DNA from: Oceaniglobus trochenteri
GTDB taxonomy: Bacteria; Pseudomonadota; Alphaproteobacteria; Rhodobacterales; Rhodobacteraceae
Direction of reading: 5' to 3'
DNA: 64,000 bases
Assembly (NCBI RefSeq): GCF_020529025.1
Contig: NZ_JACNMM010000013.1
Span: 43,449 to 107,448, forward strand
Part shown: piece by piece, positions 1-9,421 of the stretch
Layout: every line of letters starts with the position of its first letter
Numbering within the stretch: position 1 is the stretch's first letter
Made by a program: the position numbers and the translations under genes
Notes under the pieces: model-generated
The model's database searches: none
What the model was told of the DNA's origin: nothing
What the model saw: only the letters and a program-made list of their open reading frames with translations

Positions 1-62
1 GGAAAGAACTGACCGCCCCCCGCAAGGTGGAACGTTCGGGCATTCCGGCAAGCGGCGTGTGA
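1..62 (+). CDS. C-terminal end of an upstream gene, possibly dihydropyrimidinase
   Basis: The reading frame that enters at the left edge encodes a last segment ending KVERSGIPASGV and stops with TGA at 60-62, overlapping the ATG of the next gene (TGATG). Such overlap normally means one operon. The ending resembles what I recall of the C-terminus of Rhodobacteraceae dihydropyrimidinases (hydantoinases), which often precede an ABC importer of this type. Only about 19 residues are visible, so the family is an inference and the coding call rests on the overlap. Confidence 0.45.
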   Translation, partial: KELTAPRKVERSGIPASGV

Positions 63-850
63 TGGACGACCAGAACAAGGTTATCGCGGCCAGAAACCTG
101 GACCTGGTGTTCCCGACATCGGACGGGGATGTGCACGCGCTGAGCAATGTCGATCTTGAGGTGAACAAGGGCGATTTCGTCAGTTTCATCGGGCCTTCGG
201 GCTGTGGCAAGACGACCTTCCTGCGCTGCATCGCGGGGCTTGAAACGGCGACGGGCGGCACACTGTCCGTCAACGGGATGAGCCCGGAAGAGGCAAGGAA
301 TGCAAGGGCTTATGGCTATGTCTTCCAGGCGGCGGGGCTTTATCCCTGGCGTACCATCGGCAAGAACATTCAACTGCCGCTCGAGATCATGGGGTTTGAC
401 CGGGAAGAGCGCGAAAGCCGCATGAAGCGCGTTCTGCAACTTGTTGATCTGGAAGGATTCGACGGCAAATATCCCTGGCAGCTCAGCGGCGGGATGCAGC
501 AGCGCGCGAGCATCGCCCGCGCCCTGGCCTTTGACGCCGATATCCTGCTGATGGACGAACCCTTCGGCGCTCTGGATGAAATCGTGCGCGACCATCTGAA
601 CGAACAACTGCTGAAGCTTTGGGCGCGGACCGAGAAGACGATCTGCTTTGTCACCCATTCGATCCCCGAGGCGGTCTATCTCAGCACCCGCATCGTGGTG
701 ATGAGCCCGCGACCGGGGCGGATCACCGAGGTGATCGAAAGCCCGCTGCCGCGCGACAGACCGCTGGATATCCGCGACAGCGCCGCCTTCATCGAGATCG
801 CCCACCGCGTGCGCGAGGGCCTGCGCGCCGGGCATGGCGATGATGTCTGA
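62..850 (+). CDS. ABC importer ATP-binding protein (SsuB/TauB/ThiZ type)
   Basis: This is the cytoplasmic ATPase of a nitrate/taurine/pyrimidine-precursor type ABC importer and energises the two permeases that follow. The Walker A motif GPSGCGKTT lies near residue 45, the Q-loop region (YVFQAAGLYPWR) near 90, the signature LSGGMQQRASIARAL near 140, Walker B ILLMDEPFGALD near 162 and the switch His in CFVTHSIPEA near 200. About 262 residues is normal for the family. I place the start at the ATG that overlaps the upstream stop. A GTG three bases earlier is possible but less likely. It forms one operon with the genes to 3754, and the substrate is inferred only from the binding protein. Confidence 0.9.
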   Translation: MDDQNKVIAARNLDLVFPTSDGDVHALSNVDLEVNKGDFVSFIGPSGCGKTTFLRCIAGLETATGGTLSVNGMSPEEARNARAYGYVFQAAGLYPWRTIGKNIQLPLEIMGFDREERESRMKRVLQLVDLEGFDGKYPWQLSGGMQQRASIARALAFDADILLMDEPFGALDEIVRDHLNEQLLKLWARTEKTICFVTHSIPEAVYLSTRIVVMSPRPGRITEVIESPLPRDRPLDIRDSAAFIEIAHRVREGLRAGHGDDV

Positions 851-862
851 CCGGGGCGCGCC

Positions 863-1735
863 ATGAGGTGGTTCAGGCTTCGCGCCGTTCCGGTGATCAG
901 CGTGCTTCTGGCGCTGATCGTGGTTTGGTATGTCGCGGCCGTCTGGATGAACAGCCAATGGACGCTGGACCAGGCGGCGCGGGCCGAAACGACGCCCGGT
1001 TTCACCGAGATCGTCAAGGACACCATGGTGCAGGAGCGCCCGAAGCTGCCCGCACCCCATCAGGTCGCGGTGAGCTTTTACGACCTGGTGTTCGACAAGA
1101 AGGTCACCTCGAAACGCTCGCTGGTCTATCATGCCTGGGTGACGCTGAGCGCGACATTGTTCGGCTTTGCGATCGGCACCGGCCTTGGCATCGCGCTGGC
1201 GCTGGGGATCGTGCACAACCGCGCCATGGACATGAGCGTGATGCCCTGGGCCATCGCGAGCCAGACGATCCCGATCCTGGCCATCGCGCCGATGATCATC
1301 GTCGTCCTGAATTCCATCGGGATCACCGGATTGGTGCCCAAGGCCGTGATCAGCGCCTATCTGTCGTTCTTTCCGGTGGTCGTGGGCATGGTGGCGGGGC
1401 TGCGCAGCCCCGATGCGATGCAACTTGACCTGATGAAGACCTATAACGCCTCGGCCACTCAGGTCTTGTTCAAGTTGCGGCTGCCGGCCTCGATGCCATT
1501 TCTTTTCGCGTCGTTGAAGGTGGGGATCGCGGCGGCCCTGGTGGGGGCCGTGGTGGGCGAACTGCCGGTGCAGCAGGGGGGCCTCGGCGCGCGTCTGCTG
1601 GGCGGGTCCTATTACGGCCAGACGATCCAGATGTGGGCGGCGCTGTTCATGGCGGCGATCCTGGCGGCGGTGCTGGTGTTCATCGTGGCCCGGGTCGAGG
1701 CCGGGGTGCTGAAACGCATGGGGATGGCGCGATGA
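863..1735 (+). CDS. ABC importer permease (BPD_transp_1 family), first of two
   Basis: Inner-membrane permease of the same importer, about 290 residues. After an N-terminal membrane segment (residues 8-30) there is an unusual 60-residue periplasm-facing insert before the permease core. The EAA-loop that docks the ATPase is seen as MKTYNASATQVLFKLRLPAS near residues 190-209. It starts 12 bases after the ATPase stop and is followed by a second permease, so the importer is probably a permease heterodimer. An operon with one ATPase, two permeases and one NMT1-like binding protein is typical for pyrimidine, hydroxymethylpyrimidine or riboflavin importers. Confidence 0.88.
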   Translation: MRWFRLRAVPVISVLLALIVVWYVAAVWMNSQWTLDQAARAETTPGFTEIVKDTMVQERPKLPAPHQVAVSFYDLVFDKKVTSKRSLVYHAWVTLSATLFGFAIGTGLGIALALGIVHNRAMDMSVMPWAIASQTIPILAIAPMIIVVLNSIGITGLVPKAVISAYLSFFPVVVGMVAGLRSPDAMQLDLMKTYNASATQVLFKLRLPASMPFLFASLKVGIAAALVGAVVGELPVQQGGLGARLLGGSYYGQTIQMWAALFMAAILAAVLVFIVARVEAGVLKRMGMAR

Positions 1736-1747
1736 CGCGGGCGGTGC

Positions 1748-1810
1748 AGGGGGGCGCTGCCCCCGTCGCCTGCGGCGACTCCCCCGGGATATTTGCAGAC
1801 CAAAGATGGG
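1748..1810. repeat. Intergenic GC hairpin pair plus GGGATATTTGCAGACCAAAGATG motif
   Basis: Two small hairpins stand in tandem: GGGGGC-GCT-GCCCCC, then GTCGCC-TGC-GGCGAC (1765-1779). A CCCCCGGGATATTTG box and CCAAAGATG follow. I recognise this composite (GC hairpin, CCGG..TATTTG, then a purine-rich AAGATG tail) as a frequent intergenic element of Rhodobacterales. An inverted, partial relative lies near 28,592-28,607. Its function is unknown. Because it covers the ATG at 1806, the next gene more likely begins at 1818. Confidence 0.55.
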
Positions 1811-1817
1811 GGCGAAG

Positions 1818-2750
1818 ATGAGCGCCATCGATGACAGCGGCACAGGGGGAATGTCCGCACCGCGCTGGCGGCTTTTCGCGCCGATCCTTCTGATCCTCGC
1901 CGCCGGTGCGGTGAATTGGCGGGCCGGGGTGATCGTGGCGCTTTGGCTGCTGGCCTGGTCGATCAACCTGGTGCTGGCCCGTCGTGGCGGACAGGCGCGG
2001 CGCATACTGGTGCCGGTCATCTTCGGGCTGAGCGTCCTTCTGATCTGGGAACTGGCGGTGCGGTTCTTTGCCGTGCCCGGTGTCATCCTGCCGCCGCCCA
2101 GTGCGATTGCCGATCGTATTGCCGCCTCGCTTCCCATTCTCTGGGGCGATTTCGTGCAGACCGTCATCAAGGGCGCGCTGAGTGGCTATGTCATGGGCTG
2201 TGGTGCGGCGGTTGCGGTGGCGGTTCTGATCGACAGATCGCCGTTCCTGCAACGCGGGCTGTTGCCGGTGGCGAACTTTGCCGCCGCGCTGCCCATTGTC
2301 GGGACCGCGCCGATCCTGGTGATGTGGTTCGGCTTCGATTGGCACAGCAAGGCGGCGGTGGTGATCGTGATGGTGTTCTTCCCCATGCTGGTCAACACCA
2401 TGGCCGGTCTGCAATCGGCCGAGGCGATGCAGCGCGACCTGATGCGCACCTATGGGGCCGGTTATTGGCAGACCCTGGTCAAGCTTCGCTTTCCCGCCGC
2501 CATGCCCTTCATGTTCAACGGGCTGAAGATCTGTACCACCCTGGCGCTGATCGGCGCTATCGTGGCCGAGTTCTTCGGTTCTCCGGTGCGGGGCATGGGG
2601 TTTCGCATCTCGACCGAGGTGGGGCGACTGGGCCTTGACATGGTCTGGGCGGAAATCACCGTCGCCGCCCTGGCCGGTTCGGCATTCTACGGGCTGGTGG
2701 CGATGATCGAACGGGGGGTGACCTTCTGGCACCCGTCGCAAAGGCGTTAA
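1818..2750 (+). CDS. ABC importer permease (BPD_transp_1 family), second of two
   Basis: Second inner-membrane permease, about 310 residues. Two or three hydrophobic segments occupy residues 15-60, before the usual core. The ATPase-docking EAA loop is LMRTYGAGYWQTLVKLRFPA near residue 210. The start chosen is the ATG at 1818 with a G-rich Shine-Dalgarno sequence. The ATG at 1806 is also in frame but lies inside an intergenic repeat. It shares its EAA-loop pattern with the permease at 863-1735, and only 23 bases separate it from the binding-protein gene. The two probably form a heterodimeric channel. Confidence 0.87.
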   Translation: MSAIDDSGTGGMSAPRWRLFAPILLILAAGAVNWRAGVIVALWLLAWSINLVLARRGGQARRILVPVIFGLSVLLIWELAVRFFAVPGVILPPPSAIADRIAASLPILWGDFVQTVIKGALSGYVMGCGAAVAVAVLIDRSPFLQRGLLPVANFAAALPIVGTAPILVMWFGFDWHSKAAVVIVMVFFPMLVNTMAGLQSAEAMQRDLMRTYGAGYWQTLVKLRFPAAMPFMFNGLKICTTLALIGAIVAEFFGSPVRGMGFRISTEVGRLGLDMVWAEITVAALAGSAFYGLVAMIERGVTFWHPSQRR

Positions 2751-2773
2751 CAATAATGAAAGGGGAGTTTGTC

Positions 2774-3754
2774 ATGAAGAAACTGATCACGGGGGCGGTT
2801 GCCCTTGGGCTGGGCGGCAGCGCCGCCTGGGCCGAAGACCTGACGCTGCAACTGAAGTGGGTGACCCAGGCGCAATTCGGCGGCTATTATGTTGCTCTGG
2901 AAAAGGGCTTTTACGAGGATGAGGGGCTGAATGTCACGATCCGGCCCGGCGGCCCCGACATTGCCCCGACCCAGGTGATTGCCGGGGGTGGTGCCGATGT
3001 GGTGGTCGAATGGATGCCCGCCGCCCTTTCGGCCCGCGAGAAGGGCCTGCCGCTGGTCAATATCGCCCAGCCCTACAAAAGTTCGGGGATGATGCTGACC
3101 TGCCTGAAGGAAACCGGTGTCAAATCCCCCGAGGATTTCCCGGGCCGCACCCTTGGCGTCTGGTTCTTCGGCAACGAATTTCCCTTCCTGTCGTGGATGA
3201 GCCAGCTTGGCATCCCCACCGAGGGCGGCGAGGATGGGGTCGAGGTTCTGAAGCAGGGCTTCAACGTCGATCCGCTGTTGCAGAAGCAGGCCGACTGCAT
3301 CTCGACCATGACTTACAATGAATACTGGCAGGTCATCGATGCCGGGATCACCGAAGATCAGCTGGTGACCTTCAAGTACGAGGACCAGGGCGTCGCGACG
3401 CTGGAAGACGGCCTTTATGTGCTGGAAGACCGCCTGGCCGACCCGGCCTTTAAGGAGACGCTGGCCAAGTTCGTGCGCGCCAGCATGAAGGGGTGGAAAT
3501 ACGCCGAGGAAAACAGCGACGAGGCGGCCGAGATCGTTCTGGAATACGACGAGACCGGTGCGCAGACCGAGAAGCACCAGAAGCGCATGATGTCGGAGGT
3601 GGCCAAGCTGACCGCCGGCAGCGACGGAACGCTGGACGAGGCCGACTATGAGCGGACGGTGCAATCGCTGTTGTCGGGCGGATCGGACCCGGTCATCACG
3701 AAAGAGCCCGAGGGCGCCTGGACCCATGAGATCACGGATATGGCGCTGAACTGA
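2774..3754 (+). CDS. Periplasmic binding protein, NMT1/THI5-like
   Basis: Soluble periplasmic receptor of the importer, 326 residues with a Sec signal peptide ending in AWA before EDLTLQLKW. The segment QAQFGGYYVALEKGFYEDEG is characteristic of the NMT1/THI5-like binding-protein family, whose members carry hydroxymethylpyrimidine, riboflavin or other heteroaromatic compounds. The start at 2774 is set by the strong AGGGGAG six bases upstream and by the signal peptide beginning MKKLI. The ATG at 2756 would give an odd extension. If the fragment at 1-62 really is a dihydropyrimidinase, a pyrimidine-type ligand would be consistent. The ligand remains an inference. Confidence 0.88.
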   Translation: MKKLITGAVALGLGGSAAWAEDLTLQLKWVTQAQFGGYYVALEKGFYEDEGLNVTIRPGGPDIAPTQVIAGGGADVVVEWMPAALSAREKGLPLVNIAQPYKSSGMMLTCLKETGVKSPEDFPGRTLGVWFFGNEFPFLSWMSQLGIPTEGGEDGVEVLKQGFNVDPLLQKQADCISTMTYNEYWQVIDAGITEDQLVTFKYEDQGVATLEDGLYVLEDRLADPAFKETLAKFVRASMKGWKYAEENSDEAAEIVLEYDETGAQTEKHQKRMMSEVAKLTAGSDGTLDEADYERTVQSLLSGGSDPVITKEPEGAWTHEITDMALN

Positions 3755-3870
3755 GGCGCATCCGAAACGGGGGCCGGGCCCCCATGCCATTGCAAGGCGC
3801 GCCCGTATCCCGGGCGCGCCTTCGCTGCCCGCGCCACTTCTGCGTCGGGGACAAGGGGAGGAGAGATCGC

Positions 3871-4548
3871 ATGTCGGTTGGCGACCTGCAGGAACGCAAG
3901 AAACTGGACGCGGCCGAGATTGGCGCCATCGCCCATCTTTACCGGGGTGAGGTCTATCGTTCGACCATCTGGCGCACCCGCCTGGATACCACCACCAATT
4001 GGTCGGTCGTGACCCTGGGGATCGCGCTGTCGCTGACCTTTTCGGCGCCCGAGGCTTCGGCTTTGCCGCTGATCCTGGTGGGGGTGCTGATCATGTTCTT
4101 CCTGATGCAGGAGGCGCGGCGTTATCGCTATTTCAACGTCTGGCGGGCGCGGTGCCGCTGGATGGAGGTGCATTTCTTCGCCCCCATGCTGCACGATGGC
4201 GATCTGCACATGGAGGACGGCTGGCAAAGGATCCTGGCCGAGGATTACTGGAAGCCGCGCTATCATGTATCGATGTGGGTGGCGATCGGGCGGCGCATCA
4301 GGCGCAACTATTTCTGGATCCTGCTGATCCAGAGTGCCGCCTACATGGGCAAGCTGATCGTCCATCCCGGGCCGCTGACATCGGCCGAACAGCTATACGA
4401 AAGGGCCGCCATCGGGCCGGTGAACGGCATCTACGTGCTGGCCGCCGGAGCCTTTTACTGCGCCGTCTGGGGGGCAATTGCGCTCTGGAGCTGGAACGAC
4501 GACGCAAGGCGCGCCCGGCGCAGCCCCGAACGTTCAAGCATGGGCTGA
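3871..4548 (+). CDS. DUF2270 integral membrane protein
   Basis: A 225-residue protein matching my memory of the DUF2270 family: a cytoplasmic N-terminus (AAEIGAIAHLYRGEVYRS), two hydrophobic segments near residues 45-85 (VVTLGIALSLTFS, LILVGVLIMFFLM), a conserved basic/aromatic stretch (EARRYRYFNVWRARCRWME), and another one or two hydrophobic segments near the C-terminus. No catalytic motif is apparent and its function is unknown. The start at 3871 follows GGGGAGGAGAG; an upstream in-frame ATG at 3784 lacks a ribosome site. It is convergent with acs, and a hairpin begins right after its stop codon. Confidence 0.8.
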   Translation: MSVGDLQERKKLDAAEIGAIAHLYRGEVYRSTIWRTRLDTTTNWSVVTLGIALSLTFSAPEASALPLILVGVLIMFFLMQEARRYRYFNVWRARCRWMEVHFFAPMLHDGDLHMEDGWQRILAEDYWKPRYHVSMWVAIGRRIRRNYFWILLIQSAAYMGKLIVHPGPLTSAEQLYERAAIGPVNGIYVLAAGAFYCAVWGAIALWSWNDDARRARRSPERSSMG

Positions 4549-4569
4549 CATCCGCAAAGGTTGCGGATG
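4549..4569. terminator. Bidirectional hairpin between convergent genes
   Basis: A perfect nine-base-pair stem, CATCCGCAA / TTGCGGATG, with an AGG loop, begins immediately after the stop of the DUF2270 gene and ends 11 bases before the acs stop. The convergent arrangement and the symmetrical stem fit a terminator working in both directions, although neither side has a long T tract. Confidence 0.6.
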
Positions 4570-4580
4570 CCAGCGATCTT

Positions 4581-6530
4581 TCAGTCCCGGTTCATCCGGT
4601 TCTCGATCAGCTCGTCCACCACCGAAGGATCGGCCAGGGTCGAGGTGTCGCCCAGCGAGCCGTGGTCGTTCTCGGCGATCTTGCGCAGGATGCGGCGCAT
4701 GATCTTGCCCGACCGGGTTTTCGGCAGGCCGGGCGCCCATTGGATCAGGTCGGGCTTGGCTATGGGGCCGATTTCGCGGCGCACCCAGGTTTCCAGGGTC
4801 TTGCGCAACTCGTCGCTGGGGTCGACGCCGTTCATCAGGGTCACATAGGCATAGATGCCCTGGCCCTTGATCTTGTGCGGGTAGCCGACCACCGCCGCCT
4901 CGGCCACGGTTTCATGGGCGACAAGGGCCGATTCCACCTCGGCCGTGCCCATGCGGTGGCCCGAGACGTTGATCACGTCATCCACGCGGCCGGTAATCCA
5001 GTAATAGCCGTCAGCGTCACGCTTGCAGCCGTCTCCGGTGAAGTAATACCCCTTGTAGTCCGAGAAATAGGTCTTCTCGAACCTTTCGTGGTCGCCATAG
5101 ACGGTGCGCATCTGGGCGGGCCAGCTGCCCTTGATGCACAGCACGCCCTCGGCCGGATTGTCGTGAATCTCCTCACCGCTGGTGGGTTCCAGGATGACGG
5201 GTTCGATCCCGAAGAAGGGCAGGGTCGCGCTTCCGGGCTTGGTGGCGGTGGCACCGGGCAGCGGGGTGAGCATGTGACCGCCGGTCTCCGTCTGCCACCA
5301 GGTATCGACGATGGGGCAACGCCCGCCGCCGACAACCTCGTTGTACCAGTTCCAGGCCTCGGGGTTGATGGGTTCGCCCACGGTGCCTAGCAGCTTCAGC
5401 GACGACAGATCGTATTTGCTGACGTGTTCATTGCCTTGGCCCATCAGCGCGCGGATCGCGGTGGGGGCGGTGTAGAACTGGTTGACCTTGTGCTTTTCGC
5501 AGATGGCCCAGAACCGCCCGGCATCGGGCCAGGTGGGAACGCCTTCGAACATCAGGGTCGTGGCGCCGTTTGCGAGGGGGCCGTAGATGATATAGCTGTG
5601 CCCGGTGACCCAACCGACATCGGCCGTGCACCAGAACACGTCGCCGTCGTGATAATCGAAGGTATATTGGTGGGTCATGGCGGCATAGACCAGATAGCCG
5701 CCGCTGGTATGCACGACGCCCTTGGGCTGACCGGTCGATCCCGAGGTGTAGAGGATGAACAGCGGGTCTTCGGCGTTCACCTCGACGGGCGGGCAATCGG
5801 CGCTGACCTTCTCCTCAAGCTCGTGCAGCCAGTGATCATGCTCGCTGCGCCATGCGATCTGCTGACCGGTGCGCTTGACCACCAGGCAATCGACATCGTG
5901 CATGACGTTGATCATCGCCTGGTTGACGTTGTCCTTCAGGTTGGTGGTGCGCCCGCCACGCGGTGCGCCGTCGGCGGTGATCACGACCTTGGCCTGGCAG
6001 CCGGAAATCCGCGCGGCCAGGGCATCGGGTGAAAAGCCGGCGAAGACCACGGAATGCACGGCGCCGATGCGCGCGCAGGCCAGCATGGCATAGGCCGCCT
6101 CGGGGATCATCGGCATGTAGATGATCACGCGATCACCCTTTTTCACGCGCAGTTCCTTCAGGACGTTGGCGAACTTGCTGACCTTTTCGTGCAGTTCGCG
6201 AAAGGTGATGTGCTGGGCCTCGTCCTCGGGCGAATCCGGCTCCCAGATGATGGCGGTCTGGTCGGCGCGCTCGGCAAGGTGGCGGTCGATGCAGTTGGCG
6301 GCGACGTTCAGGCCGCCATCATCGAACCACTTGATCGACACGTCACCGGGGGCGAAGCTGACGTTTTTCACCGTTGTGAAGGGCGTCATCCAGTCGATCC
6401 GCTTGCCGTGTTCGGCCCAGAATGCCTCGGGGTCCGCGATGCTGGCCTTGTACATCTCATCGTATTTCGCATGGTCGGCATGGGCCTTGGCGGCGAAATC
6501 TGCGGTCGGCGGATAGGTGGTATCTGTCAT
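4581..6530 (-). CDS. acs: Acetyl-CoA synthetase (AMP-forming)
   Basis: Converts acetate, ATP and CoA to acetyl-CoA, AMP and pyrophosphate in the cytoplasm. The 649-residue length is exactly typical. The ATP-binding motif [11 protein letters not shown] is at residues 261-271, the adenylation motif [20 protein letters not shown] near 510-530, and [11 protein letters not shown] near the end places the catalytic, acetyl-regulated lysine at 609, the same number as in the Salmonella enzyme. The start ([12 protein letters not shown]) agrees with family N-termini. It is the last gene of a leftward cluster behind a Liv-type transporter, which suggests that the transported compound is a carboxylate activated here. 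Confidence 0.97.
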   Translation of the reverse strand: MTDTTYPPTADFAAKAHADHAKYDEMYKASIADPEAFWAEHGKRIDWMTPFTTVKNVSFAPGDVSIKWFDDGGLNVAANCIDRHLAERADQTAIIWEPDSPEDEAQHITFRELHEKVSKFANVLKELRVKKGDRVIIYMPMIPEAAYAMLACARIGAVHSVVFAGFSPDALAARISGCQAKVVITADGAPRGGRTTNLKDNVNQAMINVMHDVDCLVVKRTGQQIAWRSEHDHWLHELEEKVSADCPPVEVNAEDPLFILYTSGSTGQPKGVVHTSGGYLVYAAMTHQYTFDYHDGDVFWCTADVGWVTGHSYIIYGPLANGATTLMFEGVPTWPDAGRFWAICEKHKVNQFYTAPTAIRALMGQGNEHVSKYDLSSLKLLGTVGEPINPEAWNWYNEVVGGGRCPIVDTWWQTETGGHMLTPLPGATATKPGSATLPFFGIEPVILEPTSGEEIHDNPAEGVLCIKGSWPAQMRTVYGDHERFEKTYFSDYKGYYFTGDGCKRDADGYYWITGRVDDVINVSGHRMGTAEVESALVAHETVAEAAVVGYPHKIKGQGIYAYVTLMNGVDPSDELRKTLETWVRREIGPIAKPDLIQWAPGLPKTRSGKIMRRILRKIAENDHGSLGDTSTLADPSVVDELIENRMNRD

Positions 6531-6555
6531 GTCTTCCGTCCCTGGTGGTCTTGGC

Positions 6556-7305
6556 TCAGATGGCCAGATATTCGGCGCGCAGCTTTTCGTTTTCAAGCAC
6601 TTCCATGGCCGAGCCGTCAAAGACGACAGAGCCTGTATCAAGGATCACGGCGCGATCTGCAAGTTTCAGGGCGGCGACGGCGTTCTGTTCGACGATCACC
6701 GTGGTGATCCCTTGGTCGCGGATGATGCCCAGCGTCTTGGCGATCTCCTGCACGATGACGGGGGCCAGGCCCTCGTAGGGTTCGTCCAGCAAAAGCACCT
6801 TGATGTCGCGGCACAGGGCGCGGGCGATGGCCAGCATCTGCTGTTCGCCCCCCGACAGGGTGATGCCGTCCTGCTTGCGCCGCTCGCCCAGGCGCGGGAA
6901 CAGGTCATAGACCCGGTCGATCGACCAGCCGATGGGCGGTGCGATTTGTGCCAGCTTCAGGTTTTCCTCGACGGTCAGGCCGGGGATGATGCGCCGGTCC
7001 TCGGGCACCAGTGCGATTCCGTTGGCGCTTGCGTCATGGCTGCGCATCTTGTGCAGGGGTTGATGATCCAGCCAGATTTCGCCCTTGGTCAGGGTCGGGT
7101 TGTCCAGCCGGGCAATGGTGCGCAGGGTGCTTGTCTTTCCCGCACCGTTGCGCCCCAGCAGCGCCAGGATCTCACCCTCGCGGATGTCGAAGCTGACACC
7201 CTGCACGATGTAGCTTTCGCCATAATAGGCGTGGATGTCCCAGACCGAGAGGTAGGCCGGATGGGTCGCGGCGTTGTTGGCGTGCTTGTTGAAGGGGGCG
7301 TTCAT
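6556..7305 (-). CDS. Liv-type ABC importer ATP-binding protein (LivF-like)
   Basis: One of two cytoplasmic ATPases of a branched-chain-amino-acid-family importer, 249 residues. Walker A is [10 protein letters not shown], the signature [15 protein letters not shown], Walker [14 protein letters not shown], and the switch region [11 protein letters not shown]. This last form (VEQN) and the overall length distinguish LivF from LivG. The ATG at 7305 is preceded by GGAGA on this strand, and the frame extends further upstream only through a TTG. It lies 25 bases before acs, so the two are probably cotranscribed. Confidence 0.92.
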   Translation of the reverse strand: MNAPFNKHANNAATHPAYLSVWDIHAYYGESYIVQGVSFDIREGEILALLGRNGAGKTSTLRTIARLDNPTLTKGEIWLDHQPLHKMRSHDASANGIALVPEDRRIIPGLTVEENLKLAQIAPPIGWSIDRVYDLFPRLGERRKQDGITLSGGEQQMLAIARALCRDIKVLLLDEPYEGLAPVIVQEIAKTLGIIRDQGITTVIVEQNAVAALKLADRAVILDTGSVVFDGSAMEVLENEKLRAEYLAI

Positions 7306-7353
7306 CTGAGTTCTGTCTCCGGCAACCTCTGCAACCGACTGGTCAGAGTGCAA

Positions 7354-7442
7354 AGGGCGGTCCCCGGCCGCCGGGTGGGGGTAAAGCCCCCGCCCGGGGG
7401 GGCGGTCGGGGGCTGCCCGGCGTTGCCGCCGGGCGGGGCATT
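7354..7442. repeat. GC-rich intergenic hairpin region
   Basis: This gap between the two ATPase genes is nearly all G and C and holds several nested inverted repeats, for example GGGGGTAAAGCCCCC and CCCGGCG-TTG-CGCCGGG-like arms (the latter approximate). It has no coding appearance. Hairpins of this kind inside transporter operons usually affect mRNA stability or the ratio of gene products. That role is inferred. Confidence 0.4.
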
Positions 7443-7452
7443 GTGGCAGACG

Positions 7453-8211
7453 CTAGTGCGCCGCCTCGCCAAGATAGGCCTCTTTCACCTTGGGATGGCC
7501 CTTGATGTTCTCGGGGGTATCTTCGACCAGCGGCGTGCCCTGGGCCAGCACCGTGATCCGTTCGGCAAGCGAGAAGACGACGTGCATGTCATGTTCGATG
7601 ATGCACATGGTGATCGGGCGCGATGCCTTGATTTCCTTCAGCAGGTCGATGGTGTTGTTGGTGTCGGCCCGGGCCATCCCGGCGGTGGGTTCGTCCAGCA
7701 ACAGAAGCTTGGGTTGCTGGCATAGACACATCGCCATTTCCAGCCGCCGCTTGTCGCCTCGCGAAAGAGAACCGGCGTGCGCGTCGCGCTTTTCCAGCAT
7801 CTTCACGTCGGCCAGCATGGCCTCGGCGGCCTCCACGATGTCGGTCTCGCGCCTCACGGATTCGATGGCGTGCATGCGGAATGCGCCGTCACGCTTGGCG
7901 AAGATCGGGATCATCACGTTTTCGAACACCGTCAGGTCGCCGAAGATTTCCGGTGTCTGGAACACCCGCGAAATGCCCATCTGGTTGATCTCGTGCGGCT
8001 TGCGGCCCAGCACGCTTTGCCCGTCGAACATGACGCTGCCGGTATCCGGGATCAGCTTGCCGATCAGGCAGTTCAGCAGGGTGGATTTGCCCGCCCCGTT
8101 CGGGCCGATGATGGCATGGACGGTGTTTTCCATGACGTTGAGGTTCACGTTGTCCAGCGCCTTCAGCCCGCCGAACCGTTTGCCCACGTTCTTGACTTCG
8201 AGAATTCCCAT
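7453..8211 (-). CDS. Liv-type ABC importer ATP-binding protein (LivG-like)
   Basis: Second ATPase of the importer, 252 residues, starting MGILEVKNVGKRFGGLKALD, a LivG hallmark. Walker A is GPNGAGKSTL, the signature is the slightly unusual LSRGDKRRLEMAMCL, Walker B LLLLDEPTAGM, and the switch CIIEHDMHVVFSL contains the EHDM form typical of LivG. The longer open frame upstream has no plausible start. It pairs with the LivF-like protein, and its start lies 11 bases beyond the end of the LivM-like gene. Confidence 0.92.
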   Translation of the reverse strand: MGILEVKNVGKRFGGLKALDNVNLNVMENTVHAIIGPNGAGKSTLLNCLIGKLIPDTGSVMFDGQSVLGRKPHEINQMGISRVFQTPEIFGDLTVFENVMIPIFAKRDGAFRMHAIESVRRETDIVEAAEAMLADVKMLEKRDAHAGSLSRGDKRRLEMAMCLCQQPKLLLLDEPTAGMARADTNNTIDLLKEIKASRPITMCIIEHDMHVVFSLAERITVLAQGTPLVEDTPENIKGHPKVKEAYLGEAAH

Positions 8212-8221
8212 GCTGGCGTCC

Positions 8222-9418
8222 TTATTCGGCGGGTTGCTTGCGGGTGGCGCTGTCGTCGGCGGGGGCCTTGCGACGGAACAATCCGCCGATCTTCTGGCCG
8301 CCCTGCACAAGGCCACCGGGCAGGAAGATGACCACCAGCATGAAAAGCAGGCCCAGGGTCAGGTGCCAGCCCTTGCCGATGAAGGGATGAACGATGAAGA
8401 CCACGACATCCTCAAGCCCGTCGGGCATGAAACCGAACCACTGGTGCAGCACCGTGTCGTTGATCTTCGAGAAGATGTTCTCGAAATACTTGATGAAGCC
8501 CGCGCCCAGAACCGGCCCGATCAGCGTGCCCGCACCGCCGAGGATGGTCATCAGCACGACTTCGCCACTGGCGGTCCACTGCATCCGCTCGGCGCCCGCC
8601 AGCGGGTCCATCGCCACCATCAGGCCACCGGCCAGCCCGGCATACATCCCCGAGATCACGAAAGCGGCCAGCATGTAGGGCTTGAGGTTCAGACCCGTGT
8701 AGGACATCCGCTGCTGGTTCGATTTCACCGCCCGCAGCATCAGCCCGAAGGGCGAGCGGAAGATGCGGATCGCCAGGTAGAAGGCCAGGACCAGCACGAC
8801 GGCCGACAGGTAATAGCCGACGTTGAAGGTGAACTGCCAACCGCCCAGCACCAGATCGTAACTGGCGCGCATCGACGCCCCGAAGAGGTGTGGTGCGGGG
8901 ATCGTCCCGTCCACCTGCGTCACGCCCAGCACCCGCGGATCGTCCAGCGACAGTTGCAGCCCGGTTTCCCCGTTGGTCAGCGGCGTCAGCACCGAATAGG
9001 CCAGCGCAAAGGACATCTGCGCAAAGGCCAGCGTCAGGATCGAAAAGTAGATCCCCGAGCGGCGCAGAGACACATAGCCCACGATCACCGAGAACAGCCC
9101 CGCCACGATCACCGACAACAGGATCGCCGGCACGACGTTCATGGTCAGCAGCTTCAGCATCCACACCCCGGCATAGGACCCGACCCCCAGGAAGGCCGCG
9201 TGGCCGAAGGACAGGTATCCGGTCAGACCGAAGAGGATGTTGAACCCGATGGCGAAGATCCCGAAGATCACGAAGCGTTGCATCAGGTCGGGATAGCCGG
9301 CGTTGAACTGCGCCATCGCGCTGTTGACCGGAAAGGGATTGAGGATGAAGGGCGCCAGCATCGTCATTGCGACGACGATCAGCAGCAGCCTGAAATCCTT
9401 GGCCTGAAGTCCCAGCAT
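8222..9418 (-). CDS. Liv-type ABC importer permease (LivM-like)
   Basis: Inner-membrane permease of 398 residues with about ten hydrophobic segments. The family signature near residues 60-80 ([26 protein letters not shown]) and the C-terminal [19 protein letters not shown] region are clear. The C-terminus has a basic, polar tail. It begins three bases after the LivH-like stop, which indicates translational coupling and a LivH/LivM heterodimer. Confidence 0.93.
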   Translation of the reverse strand: MLGLQAKDFRLLLIVVAMTMLAPFILNPFPVNSAMAQFNAGYPDLMQRFVIFGIFAIGFNILFGLTGYLSFGHAAFLGVGSYAGVWMLKLLTMNVVPAILLSVIVAGLFSVIVGYVSLRRSGIYFSILTLAFAQMSFALAYSVLTPLTNGETGLQLSLDDPRVLGVTQVDGTIPAPHLFGASMRASYDLVLGGWQFTFNVGYYLSAVVLVLAFYLAIRIFRSPFGLMLRAVKSNQQRMSYTGLNLKPYMLAAFVISGMYAGLAGGLMVAMDPLAGAERMQWTASGEVVLMTILGGAGTLIGPVLGAGFIKYFENIFSKINDTVLHQWFGFMPDGLEDVVVFIVHPFIGKGWHLTLGLLFMLVVIFLPGGLVQGGQKIGGLFRRKAPADDSATRKQPAE

Positions 9419-9421
9419 TGA

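Noticed and set aside
1736..2773. TPP or other riboswitch upstream of the pyrimidine-type importer genes
   Set aside because: No recognisable riboswitch core is present in the visible gaps. The operon's true 5' end lies left of the window.
7490..9421. A 643-codon frame on the plus strand opposite the Liv genes
   Set aside because: It has the composition of an antisense shadow (His, Gln, Arg, Asp-rich) and no start or motif. The minus-strand transporter genes are unmistakable.
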